From assembly GCA_030426865.1 (NCBI GenBank), contig JAUHXN010000175.1:1-6299 (forward strand): 6,299 nucleotides of DNA, read 5' to 3'. The DNA is from a bacterium (GTDB lineage: Bacteria > Bacteroidota > Ignavibacteria > Kapaibacteriales > UBA2268). The notes beneath the pieces are model-generated. The model did no database searches, was not told the origin of the DNA, and was given only the letters and a program-made list of their open reading frames with translations. Below are positions 1 through 4,654 of the stretch, piece after piece (position 1 is the first letter of the stretch; every line of letters starts with the position of its first letter). The translations under genes and the position numbers were made by a program.

Positions 1-140
1 AATGTACCACCACCCATTGCTGTAACGAAAGCAATTATAAAAATCCCAAACAAATCTAACCTCTTTTCCATAGCAGCAAATGCCCCTGCTATACTAAAAG
101 CAACTGTCCCAGCAATTTCTATGATTGTGAGTGTTTCCAT
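1..140 (-). CDS. TRIC/UPF0126 (YicG-like) membrane protein, N-terminal part only
   Basis: The reverse strand from the ATG at 140 reads 46 codons before the gene runs off the left edge. The peptide begins METLTIIEIAGTVAFSIAGA and continues through a basic loop (MEKRLDLFG, about residues 24-32) into a second hydrophobic stretch ending in TAMGGGT. The signature 'KRLDLFG' followed by 'FVTAMGGGT' is what I know from the UPF0126/TRIC family. These are small inner-membrane proteins built from two three-helix repeats, related to trimeric intracellular cation channels. The bacterial members are poorly characterised; a monovalent cation channel role is family knowledge, not shown here. Usual length is about 200 aa, so roughly a quarter is visible. 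A promoter-like pair lies just upstream, and the gene starts 77 nt after the preceding gene's stop, so it probably has its own transcript. Confidence 0.82.
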   Translation of the reverse strand, partial: METLTIIEIAGTVAFSIAGAFAAMEKRLDLFGIFIIAFVTAMGGGT

Positions 141-181
141 ATATTATCATTTAGCTTATTTATATTTACAAGATTGTATGA

Positions 182-209
182 CTTATAAGTTTAAAGATCA
201 TTCCTTCAA
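182..209 (-). promoter_or_regulatory. Candidate sigma70-type promoter of the TRIC/UPF0126 gene
   Basis: On the minus strand TTGAAG (209-204) and TATAAG (187-182) are separated by 16 bases, about 40 nt before the ATG at 140. The -10 lies inside a perfect 10-bp palindrome, ACTTATAAGT (181-190). A second, gapped palindrome, TACAA-GA-TTGTA (167-178), covers the expected transcription start and could be an operator. This is pattern matching only. If the organism is a Bacteroidota member its main sigma factor prefers other boxes, which lowers confidence. Confidence 0.35.
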
Positions 210-217
210 CACAATGT

Positions 218-1030
218 CTATTTTGTATAAATCTCTTCCCTTATTCTTTTAATTATGTCAGAAATTTGGTAACTCTTAGTAATACACCCAGAACAGAAGA
301 AAGCTGTCCCTTCTTTGTTCGCAATTACTTCAATAAGGTCGAGATCTTTTTTATCAAAATTCATCCCTTCTTTATGCAACCTCAGAATACCTTCAATAGC
401 ATATAATTGAATTTCTGCAGTTGCAGATTTAAGCCAATTAGATAAAGCTTTAATATCTTTTGTTTTTAAAATATTCTCGAACTCTTTTCTAAAATCTGGT
501 CCATCTCCGCTAAAGCCACAATTTTTACCATATTTTATTTCTTCATTAAATAATTCTCGTAACTCTAATTCTCTAGTATATGTATTATAGAAGTCCTCTC
601 TTAATTCCATTAAAGTACTATTAGAATCTACTTTTATTATTATTTCTAAAGGATAATATAATGAATCTACGAATTTCATTTTGACAATTTTGTAATAAGC
701 TATTCTTCCATCTTTAGATTTTAAAAGTCTGATCTTAAGCTGGTAACCATCGAAGATTGCATTTGTTCCTTCTTCAATAAAGCTGGCATTGAATTCAATT
801 ATTTGTTCGAAGTAATAATTTACTAATTCTCTTTCTTGGACTATATCCCAACGATATTGGATTTTCTTTGTACCTTTTTCCCAATAGCTTTCTAAGCCCT
901 TACTTAATTCTTGATACTTGAAATTTTTCAACAAAGTTACTATTTCATCAATTTCATCTTGAGCATTTAACGCTGAAATAGAAAAAACAAATAAAAGTAT
1001 TAATATCACTTTCGCTCTAACTCTCATCAT
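218..1030 (-). CDS. Secreted protein of unknown function with three conserved-looking cysteines
   Basis: The protein has 270 aa if translation starts at the ATG at 1030. That ATG overlaps the TGA of the upstream gene by one base (TGATG), and a second ATG follows immediately. The longer frame starting at 1057 would overlap the neighbour and put charged residues before the signal peptide, so I reject it. Residues 1-23 look like a Sec signal peptide: basic MMRVRAK, a hydrophobic core, then ALNA before QDE. The mature part is mixed alpha/beta and rich in Glu, Lys and Ile. The C-terminal third carries Cys171 in NCGFSG, a helical stretch at about 190-235 (LSNWLKSATAEIQLYAIEGI) reminiscent of a HEAT-like helix pair, and Cys246/Cys249 in FCSGC. 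The NCGxSG...CSGC pattern resembles hypothetical proteins I associate with Bacteroidota, but I know no function. The cysteines could form a disulfide or bind metal. It is the last gene of a three-gene unit and is probably translationally coupled to the LOR gene. Confidence 0.78.
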   Translation of the reverse strand: MMRVRAKVILILLFVFSISALNAQDEIDEIVTLLKNFKYQELSKGLESYWEKGTKKIQYRWDIVQERELVNYYFEQIIEFNASFIEEGTNAIFDGYQLKIRLLKSKDGRIAYYKIVKMKFVDSLYYPLEIIIKVDSNSTLMELREDFYNTYTRELELRELFNEEIKYGKNCGFSGDGPDFRKEFENILKTKDIKALSNWLKSATAEIQLYAIEGILRLHKEGMNFDKKDLDLIEVIANKEGTAFFCSGCITKSYQISDIIKRIREEIYTK

Positions 1031-1617
1031 CACTCTTTCAAAACCATATCTATGCACATTACTGCTGCTAAAATCAGTAAACGAACAGAGTCGTTTTGTG
1101 GAACACTGTTATCTATCTCGAGCATATAGTTATCAGCGCTTGTGAACATTTCTCGGCCAATTCCTGCCCATTTTTTACTTACGTGAGCCAACTTAAATTC
1201 ATCACGGATGAAATCAAAATTCCAGCTTGTCCATTTACCTTTTAGTGAACAAACTACATTATCCGAAGCGTCTAGCACATCGAATTTCCCACCAATCGTA
1301 AAGAATTTTTGCTTGAAGCGACCAACTAAAATATCATTTTCATCAAATACTTCTACGTTTGATAAAAATATAGAAATACCTCGCTTTACTGTCAGCACTT
1401 TTCTACCATCAGTAGTTTTTATTTCAATATCGAATGGAGTCGCTCGCTTATAGTCTGTGAACCTAAATATTTTAGTGAAAATTCCTAGTTTTTCTTCTCT
1501 GCAAGTCATTATCATTTGCTGAGTGTTCGGGTCGAATATGTCGTAGTTATTCGCTGCTTTGAATATTCCTCTGTGTTCTTTCACAAAGAATAAGTTTTTA
1601 TTGAGTATTTGGTTCAT
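1030..1617 (-). CDS. Phospholipid-scramblase / LURP-one-related (LOR) family protein
   Basis: The protein has 195 aa, close to a single scramblase/LOR domain (Tubby-C-like fold: a 12-strand barrel around a hydrophobic C-terminal helix). The decisive stretch is residues 150-165, WAGIGREMFTSADNYM, followed by the hydrophobic C-terminal helix at 177-193 ending CIDMVLKE. As I recall it, human PLSCR1 reads W-T-G-L-L-R-E-A-F-T-D-A-D-N-F and ends its helix with LIDFMFFE, so the order, spacing and key residues (W150, R155, F158, T159, A161, D162, N163) agree. The earlier half shows repeated beta-hairpins such as VEVFDENDILVGRFKQKFFT and FDVLDASDNVVCSLKG, typical of the family. The first Asp of the PLSCR1 calcium-binding segment is Ser160 here. 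Bacterial members have no settled biochemical role; lipid association is an inference. The gene begins 12 nt after the MepA-like gene stops and its TGA overlaps the next start, so it is the middle gene of the unit. No good Shine-Dalgarno sequence is visible. Confidence 0.85.
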   Translation of the reverse strand: MNQILNKNLFFVKEHRGIFKAANNYDIFDPNTQQMIMTCREEKLGIFTKIFRFTDYKRATPFDIEIKTTDGRKVLTVKRGISIFLSNVEVFDENDILVGRFKQKFFTIGGKFDVLDASDNVVCSLKGKWTSWNFDFIRDEFKLAHVSKKWAGIGREMFTSADNYMLEIDNSVPQNDSVRLLILAAVMCIDMVLKE

Positions 1618-1629
1618 TGGGTTTCCCGT

Positions 1630-2484
1630 TTATTTTATCTGTAAGTGTATATGGTCATCGTGTCTAACTGCTCTACAGCCATGAAATCTAATCTTAGAAT
1701 TATTTAGGTTCAATCGCTTTACTAAATGGGGTTCTAAAAATAGTTTCTCAACATTTTTATTTCTCAATATAAGATTTATTAAGTTTTTTGTACCTATCTC
1801 AGAAAAAGAAATTTCATCATTTATTGAACCGAAAGTCAAGTATTTCGGATAGTCATATTGCCAATAACCTTTCTTTTTACATTCAGAAGTTTGATCTAAT
1901 TCTGTAGGGTTTGGAGCTTCGAAAACCCCATAACCAGAAACTGAACGCTTATTATTAACAATTTTCCCTTTGCTATCCTGATATATAAAGCATATATCTA
2001 TTTTATTACCATCATTATGACTAAGATGGGGTAGCAAAGGAAACTTGTCAATAAACGGGAAATTAGCATCTAGATAGACTAATTTAATACCCTTATGCTT
2101 ATTTTCCAATTCAATGGAAATATCTCTTAATAATTCATTAAGCTCTGGACTAACATAATTCCTATTCATTAATGTATAGAAAAAAGTATGAGGTTCTATA
2201 AAATCAGTATTATCAATTTTCTCTCGACCAAAAACAGGGGCAATTATAGGCACTAATATGAATGTAGATATAAGATATAGGACTATGAAAATAGAAAGCC
2301 GATGTATGGGTTTTGTTAGTTTAAACTTCTTTGCTAAATAAATAGAAAGAATATATAGTATTCCACCTACTTGAGTTATGATTGTAAGGATGATAAATAT
2401 CAATGAAAGTAGGAAATATTTCAAAATTACATTCTTTGTATTTGTTTTAGTGTTAGTAATTTCTTTTCCTCCACAAAATTTCAT
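1630..2484 (-). CDS. Membrane-anchored MepA-like LAS metallopeptidase (probable murein hydrolase)
   Basis: The protein has 284 aa. Residues about 20-50 and 62-84 are hydrophobic, separated by a very basic loop (AKKFKLTKPIHR). The first stretch is long enough to be a re-entrant or double pass, and the basic loop should be cytoplasmic, which would place the C-terminal domain outside the inner membrane. That domain carries the zinc signature of LAS enzymes (MepA, VanX, M15 peptidases): H153-L-S-H156...D163 in PHLSHNDGNKID, and H275-D-D-H278-I-H280 near the C-terminus. Spacing matches E. coli MepA as I recall it (HASH...D, H..HMH), whose zinc ligands are His113, Asp120 and His211. VEKLFLEPHLVKRL (245-258) also matches MepA's VTRIFVNPAIKQQL. 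Two cysteines (201, 270) could form a disulfide. MepA cleaves D-Ala-meso-DAP crosslinks in peptidoglycan; the substrate here is unproven. The membrane anchor replaces MepA's cleavable signal peptide. The ATG at 2484 is the only Met before residue 106. First gene of a three-gene unit. Confidence 0.8.
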   Translation of the reverse strand: MKFCGGKEITNTKTNTKNVILKYFLLSLIFIILTIITQVGGILYILSIYLAKKFKLTKPIHRLSIFIVLYLISTFILVPIIAPVFGREKIDNTDFIEPHTFFYTLMNRNYVSPELNELLRDISIELENKHKGIKLVYLDANFPFIDKFPLLPHLSHNDGNKIDICFIYQDSKGKIVNNKRSVSGYGVFEAPNPTELDQTSECKKKGYWQYDYPKYLTFGSINDEISFSEIGTKNLINLILRNKNVEKLFLEPHLVKRLNLNNSKIRFHGCRAVRHDDHIHLQIK

Positions 2485-2490
2485 TTATTA

Positions 2491-2544
2491 TGTAGCTTTA
2501 TTGATTGCCTATTATAGATCAAATTACACAATAATTGAGCTACA
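2491..2544 (-). promoter_or_regulatory. Candidate promoter of the three-gene unit, framed by an inverted repeat
   Basis: On the minus strand a perfect TATAAT (2516-2511) lies 26 nt before the ATG at 2484. No convincing -35 box is found 16-18 bases upstream. The element is framed by exact 7-bp inverted arms, TGTAGCT (2491-2497) and AGCTACA (2538-2544), whose centre (about 2517) falls beside the -10 box. The arms would sit at the start of the transcript and at the -35 position, where a repressor or DNA-looping protein could act. The spacing between arms (40 bases) is long for one dimer. Treat as a weak candidate. Confidence 0.3.
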
Positions 2545-2562
2545 ATCCAATTTTTTTTGGCT

Positions 2563-2590
2563 AAAAAAAGTCTGAATGCTACTAAAACTT
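2563..2590 (-). terminator. Weak candidate terminator after the 203-aa protein gene
   Basis: On the minus strand, beginning 4 nt after the TAG at 2594-2596, AAGTTT (2590-2585) can pair with AGACTT (2573-2568), including one G-U pair, around an 11-nt loop and running into seven T residues (2569-2563). The stem is short and AT-rich, so termination would be inefficient. It is nonetheless placed between two genes separated by 109 nt. Confidence 0.3.
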
Positions 2591-2593
2591 AAT

Positions 2594-3205
2594 CTAGTTT
2601 AAACTTATAAAATCAGTTAAACCATCATCAGAATCTCTTTCAATTTTTTCAAGTATTTCAAGAATAATTCTATTTGCTCTATCATATATTTCGCATAATT
2701 CAGAGGCATTTTGTTCTATTAGCCGCATATCTTCAATTATAGTCCTTCTACCTCCAGTTGTTAAAAAGAAAAAATTTGTAGAATTAATGTTAGGAAGTTC
2801 TATGTGGTTAGCTTTTATACCTTTTTTATAAACTTCATTTGCAATCTTAAAATACTCAACTACTTCCATAGCAGCGACAAGATTATCTTCTCTTTCTATT
2901 ATTATTATTCTACCTTTAGAGTGGTAAATCTCTATAGGGCCTTCCCTTAATGTAAATAATGTAATGATGTCTTTTCCTAAGTTTATATCCATTACTATTC
3001 CATACAATGGGTTATCATCATTGAGATTAGTATCCGATTTCTTATATTTAAGTGCATTTTCTCTTAGCTCTTTATAAAGTAATAATTCCTTTGGTACTTT
3101 CTTTGGCTTGCTCTGTTCAAATTTTTCATTATTTAATTTAGCCTTTAAAGCGAATATTAGAATGATTATAATCGAAATTATTCCACCAGGTATTCCTTCA
3201 GTCAT
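2594..3205 (-). CDS. Membrane-anchored protein of unknown function, 203 aa
   Basis: Residues about 5-20 (IPGGIISIIIILIFAL) form one N-terminal transmembrane helix followed by a basic linker (KAKLNNEKFEQSKPKKVPKE), so the soluble remainder is probably cytoplasmic. Residues about 66-104 (NPLYGIVMDINLGKDIITLF, then IEIYHSKGRIIIIE) look like a small beta-sheet unit. They are followed by a helix (about 108-128), a strand with NFFFLTTGGRRT (144-155), and a long C-terminal helix (about 157-191). The 'YG(V/I)VMD ... TLF ... (I/L)YxSxG' order followed by a helix and an 'FxxLTxxG' strand reminds me of a widespread family of unnamed bacterial proteins. I cannot name it or give it a function. The start is well supported: AGGAAG lies just upstream of the ATG, one of the few Shine-Dalgarno-like sites here. 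The ATG is only about 30 nt past clpP's terminator, so expression relies on readthrough or a promoter in that short gap. Confidence 0.75.
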   Translation of the reverse strand: MTEGIPGGIISIIIILIFALKAKLNNEKFEQSKPKKVPKELLLYKELRENALKYKKSDTNLNDDNPLYGIVMDINLGKDIITLFTLREGPIEIYHSKGRIIIIEREDNLVAAMEVVEYFKIANEVYKKGIKANHIELPNINSTNFFFLTTGGRRTIIEDMRLIEQNASELCEIYDRANRIILEILEKIERDSDDGLTDFISLN

Positions 3206-3234
3206 TGTTCTTCCTACTCAATATATTTCAATAT

Positions 3235-3264
3235 AAAAAAAAGACCACTCTAGTGAGTAGTCTT
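3235..3264 (-). terminator. Intrinsic terminator of clpP
   Basis: On the minus strand a 10-bp stem with one mismatch (arms 3264-3255 and 3250-3241, loop 3254-3251) is followed by eight T residues (3242-3235). It begins about 28 nt after the clpP stop. This is a textbook Rho-independent terminator. Its tail GGTCTTTTTTTT is identical to that of the terminator after the E1 gene. Confidence 0.85.
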
Positions 3265-3292
3265 AATAGATTTTAAAAAATGGCAAATAGTT

Positions 3293-3850
3293 CTAAACGA
3301 ACTTATCAATCATCTTGTCAACTATACCGTAAGCAACTGATTCTTCAGCTGACATCCAGAAATCACGATTGAAATCAGCCATAATCTTATCAAAAGATTG
3401 ACCACAATTATCAGCTAATATTTGTGCGCTAAGCTCTTTTGTTTTAATAATCTCGCTCATTTGTATTTCCATATCTGCTGATTTACCTCTTGCACCACCA
3501 CTAGGCTGGTGTATCATTACTCTAGCGTGTGGCATTACGAATCTTCTACCTTTTGCACCAGCAGATAGCAATATAGAACCCATAGATGCTGCCAAACCAG
3601 TAGCAATAGTCGATACAGGGCTAGAAATCGCTTTCATTGTGTCATAAATCGCAAATCCAGCAGTTACGTATCCACCAGGGCTGTTGATTATCAATTGTAT
3701 CTCTTTACCCGGCTCTTCCATTTCTAAGTAAAGCAATCTATCTATTATGTGCTTAGCCGAGTCGTCATCTACTTCACTCCATAGGAATATCTTACGGTCT
3801 GCTAATATCTTGCTGTCTATTTGATCTTGAACTTTTTGTTTATTGCTCAT
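3293..3850 (-). CDS. clpP: ATP-dependent Clp protease proteolytic subunit ClpP
   Basis: A 185-aa serine peptidase (family S14) that forms the tetradecameric chamber of the cytosolic Clp protease and degrades substrates fed by ClpX or another Clp ATPase. The catalytic triad is visible: Ser89 in GLAASMGS, His114 in VMIHQP and Asp163 in FNRDFWMSA. The spacings of 25 and 49 residues equal those of E. coli ClpP (Ser97, His122, Asp171, from memory). The oxyanion-hole SPGG is at 57-60. There is no long N-terminal propeptide. The N-terminal segment reads ILADRKIFLWSEVDDDSAKH, with Trp24 where E. coli has Thr; this 'IFLW' type is one I associate with a ClpP subclass found in Bacteroidota and spirochaetes, which may be a second paralogue. 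No Clp ATPase or trigger factor gene is adjacent, unlike the common tig-clpP-clpX order. It is monocistronic by its own terminator, or nearly so. The ATG at 3850 gives the expected family start; no Shine-Dalgarno sequence is seen. Confidence 0.96.
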   Translation of the reverse strand: MSNKQKVQDQIDSKILADRKIFLWSEVDDDSAKHIIDRLLYLEMEEPGKEIQLIINSPGGYVTAGFAIYDTMKAISSPVSTIATGLAASMGSILLSAGAKGRRFVMPHARVMIHQPSGGARGKSADMEIQMSEIIKTKELSAQILADNCGQSFDKIMADFNRDFWMSAEESVAYGIVDKMIDKFV

Positions 3851-3904
3851 TTTTCTAGTTTTTATAATTTTTAAAAAAATAATTTACGAATTAACTTATT
3901 AAAT

Positions 3905-3914
3905 ACTTATAAGT
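3905..3914. repeat. Perfect 10-bp palindrome ACTTATAAGT in the divergent intergenic region
   Basis: The palindrome sits in the 138-nt space between clpP (minus) and the plus-strand orphan gene. An identical copy occurs at 181-190 inside the candidate promoter of the TRIC/UPF0126 gene. In either orientation it contains TATAAG, which could act as a -10 box, though no good -35 box is found here. It could be a regulator site or only a shared -10-like string. The remainder of 3851-3988 is very AT-rich and shows no gene or RNA structure that I can support. Confidence 0.35.
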
Positions 3915-3930
3915 AATATTTTTAGTGTTT

Positions 3931-3961
3931 TTTGTGGGGAAGTTATCTTTCCTTATTTTAA
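3931..3961 (+). promoter_or_regulatory. Candidate Bacteroidota-type promoter of the plus-strand orphan gene
   Basis: TTTG (3931-3934) is followed after 19 bases by TATTTTAA (3954-3961), which fits the Bacteroidota primary sigma consensus TTTG-N19-21-TAnnTTTG except for the last two bases. The transcript would start about 20 nt before the ATG at 3989. AT-rich DNA yields such matches easily, so this is tentative. Confidence 0.25.
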
Positions 3962-3988
3962 ATTTTCAAAAAAGTAGAATAATTAGAA

Positions 3989-4597
3989 ATGCAAGAACTA
4001 TTGAAAATTTTACTTGTCGTTATAATATCATTAATTATTATATTATTCATTACTCATCTTGAGTTAGTTACAGAGTATAACTTTGAAACGAATGATTCTT
4101 CAGAAGTTGAATTATTTAATAAAGAATACAAAGTCTATTTAAGTTTAGAGTATTGGAGAAAAGATTCACTACTAGTAGGGTTTACTACTGTTAGGAAAGA
4201 TTCTCCAATAAAAATTAATAACATCTCATGTGAAATAAACAAAAAACAATTTCTCTATTTAAGTTTTGATAATCATTATTTAATTGAAGTAGAGACTTCA
4301 AGTTTTAGTGACTTAGCTGACGAGTATAAAGTTTTAAAAAGTACAGATAGAATATTCACATATAACTTTTTATTCAATAAAAGTGTTATAAATGAAGAAG
4401 ACAATGAATTGGAGTATGATATATTTGTTAACGGGAAGCAATTCAAGAAGAAACTTTATTTTGAAGAAAATAGTAATTTAAAGCTGGTATTTGAACATGG
4501 TGACCCTTCAATATTAATTATATATTTCTTGCTATTTGTGGCTTTCTTCTTGTCTTTGCCAGTATTATCTAACTTGATGAAAAATAGTGAGGATTAA
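3989..4597 (+). CDS. Orphan two-membrane-segment protein of unknown function, 202 aa
   Basis: This is the only plus-strand gene in the window. Residues about 5-23 (LKILLVVIISLIIILFITH) and 174-196 (a helix in SILIIYFLLFVAFFLSLPVL) are clear transmembrane helices. The 150 residues between them are hydrophilic, with alternating polar and hydrophobic residues suggesting a beta-rich domain. The acidic flank after helix 1 implies that this domain faces outside the cytoplasm. A single cysteine (Cys81) is present and I see no catalytic motif. Two segments 40 residues apart look alike (YKVYLSLEYW at 47-56 and QFLYLSFDNH at 87-96), and the DNA beneath shares an exact 13-mer (4134-4146 and 4254-4266). 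Codon use is strikingly AT-rich compared with clpP and the E1 gene on either side. Its TAA at 4595-4597 lies in the A-tract of the opposing E1 terminator. I do not recognise the family. The reading frame is long and membrane-patterned, so it is probably real. Confidence 0.65.
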   Translation: MQELLKILLVVIISLIIILFITHLELVTEYNFETNDSSEVELFNKEYKVYLSLEYWRKDSLLVGFTTVRKDSPIKINNISCEINKKQFLYLSFDNHYLIEVETSSFSDLADEYKVLKSTDRIFTYNFLFNKSVINEEDNELEYDIFVNGKQFKKKLYFEENSNLKLVFEHGDPSILIIYFLLFVAFFLSLPVLSNLMKNSED

Positions 4598-4628
4598 AAA
4601 AAAGACCATTCTCGCGAATGGCCTCTTT
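4596..4628 (-). terminator. Intrinsic terminator of the E1 dehydrogenase gene
   Basis: On the minus strand a stem made of AAAGA (4628-4624), a 2-nt bulge and CCATTC (4621-4616), then a four-base loop (4615-4612) and the pairing arm GAATGG-TCTTT, ends in eight T residues (4603-4596). It lies 27 nt past the E1 stop. The T-tract overlaps the stop codon of the convergent plus-strand gene. In the plus direction the following CTCTTTCAATTTC is only weakly T-rich, so this is mainly a minus-strand terminator, though it may slow both transcripts. Confidence 0.85.
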
Positions 4629-4654
4629 CAATTTCAATAATAATCAGAATAATC

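Noticed and set aside
1028..1057. A start at 1057 for the secreted cysteine protein, adding nine residues
   Set aside because: It would overlap the LOR gene by 28 nt and place MHRYGFERV before a good signal peptide. The TGATG overlap start at 1030 fits better.
1208..1453. An 81-codon plus-strand frame
   Set aside because: It is fully antisense to the well-supported LOR gene, with low-complexity Ser/Thr/Phe composition and no recognisable domain.
2545..2560. CCAATTTTTTTTGG as a second terminator hairpin
   Set aside because: Only four base pairs flank a run of eight T's, and no U-tract follows in the minus direction, so it is not a credible terminator.
2378..2575. A 65-codon plus-strand frame with a hydrophobic stretch, toxin-like in size
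   Set aside because: It is mostly antisense to the membrane segments of the MepA-like protein, which explains the hydrophobicity. It has no ribosome site and no partner gene.
3851..3988. A possible small RNA or riboswitch in the clpP/orphan intergenic region
   Set aside because: The DNA is mostly A/T runs. Apart from the 10-bp palindrome I see no stable multi-stem structure or known aptamer motif.
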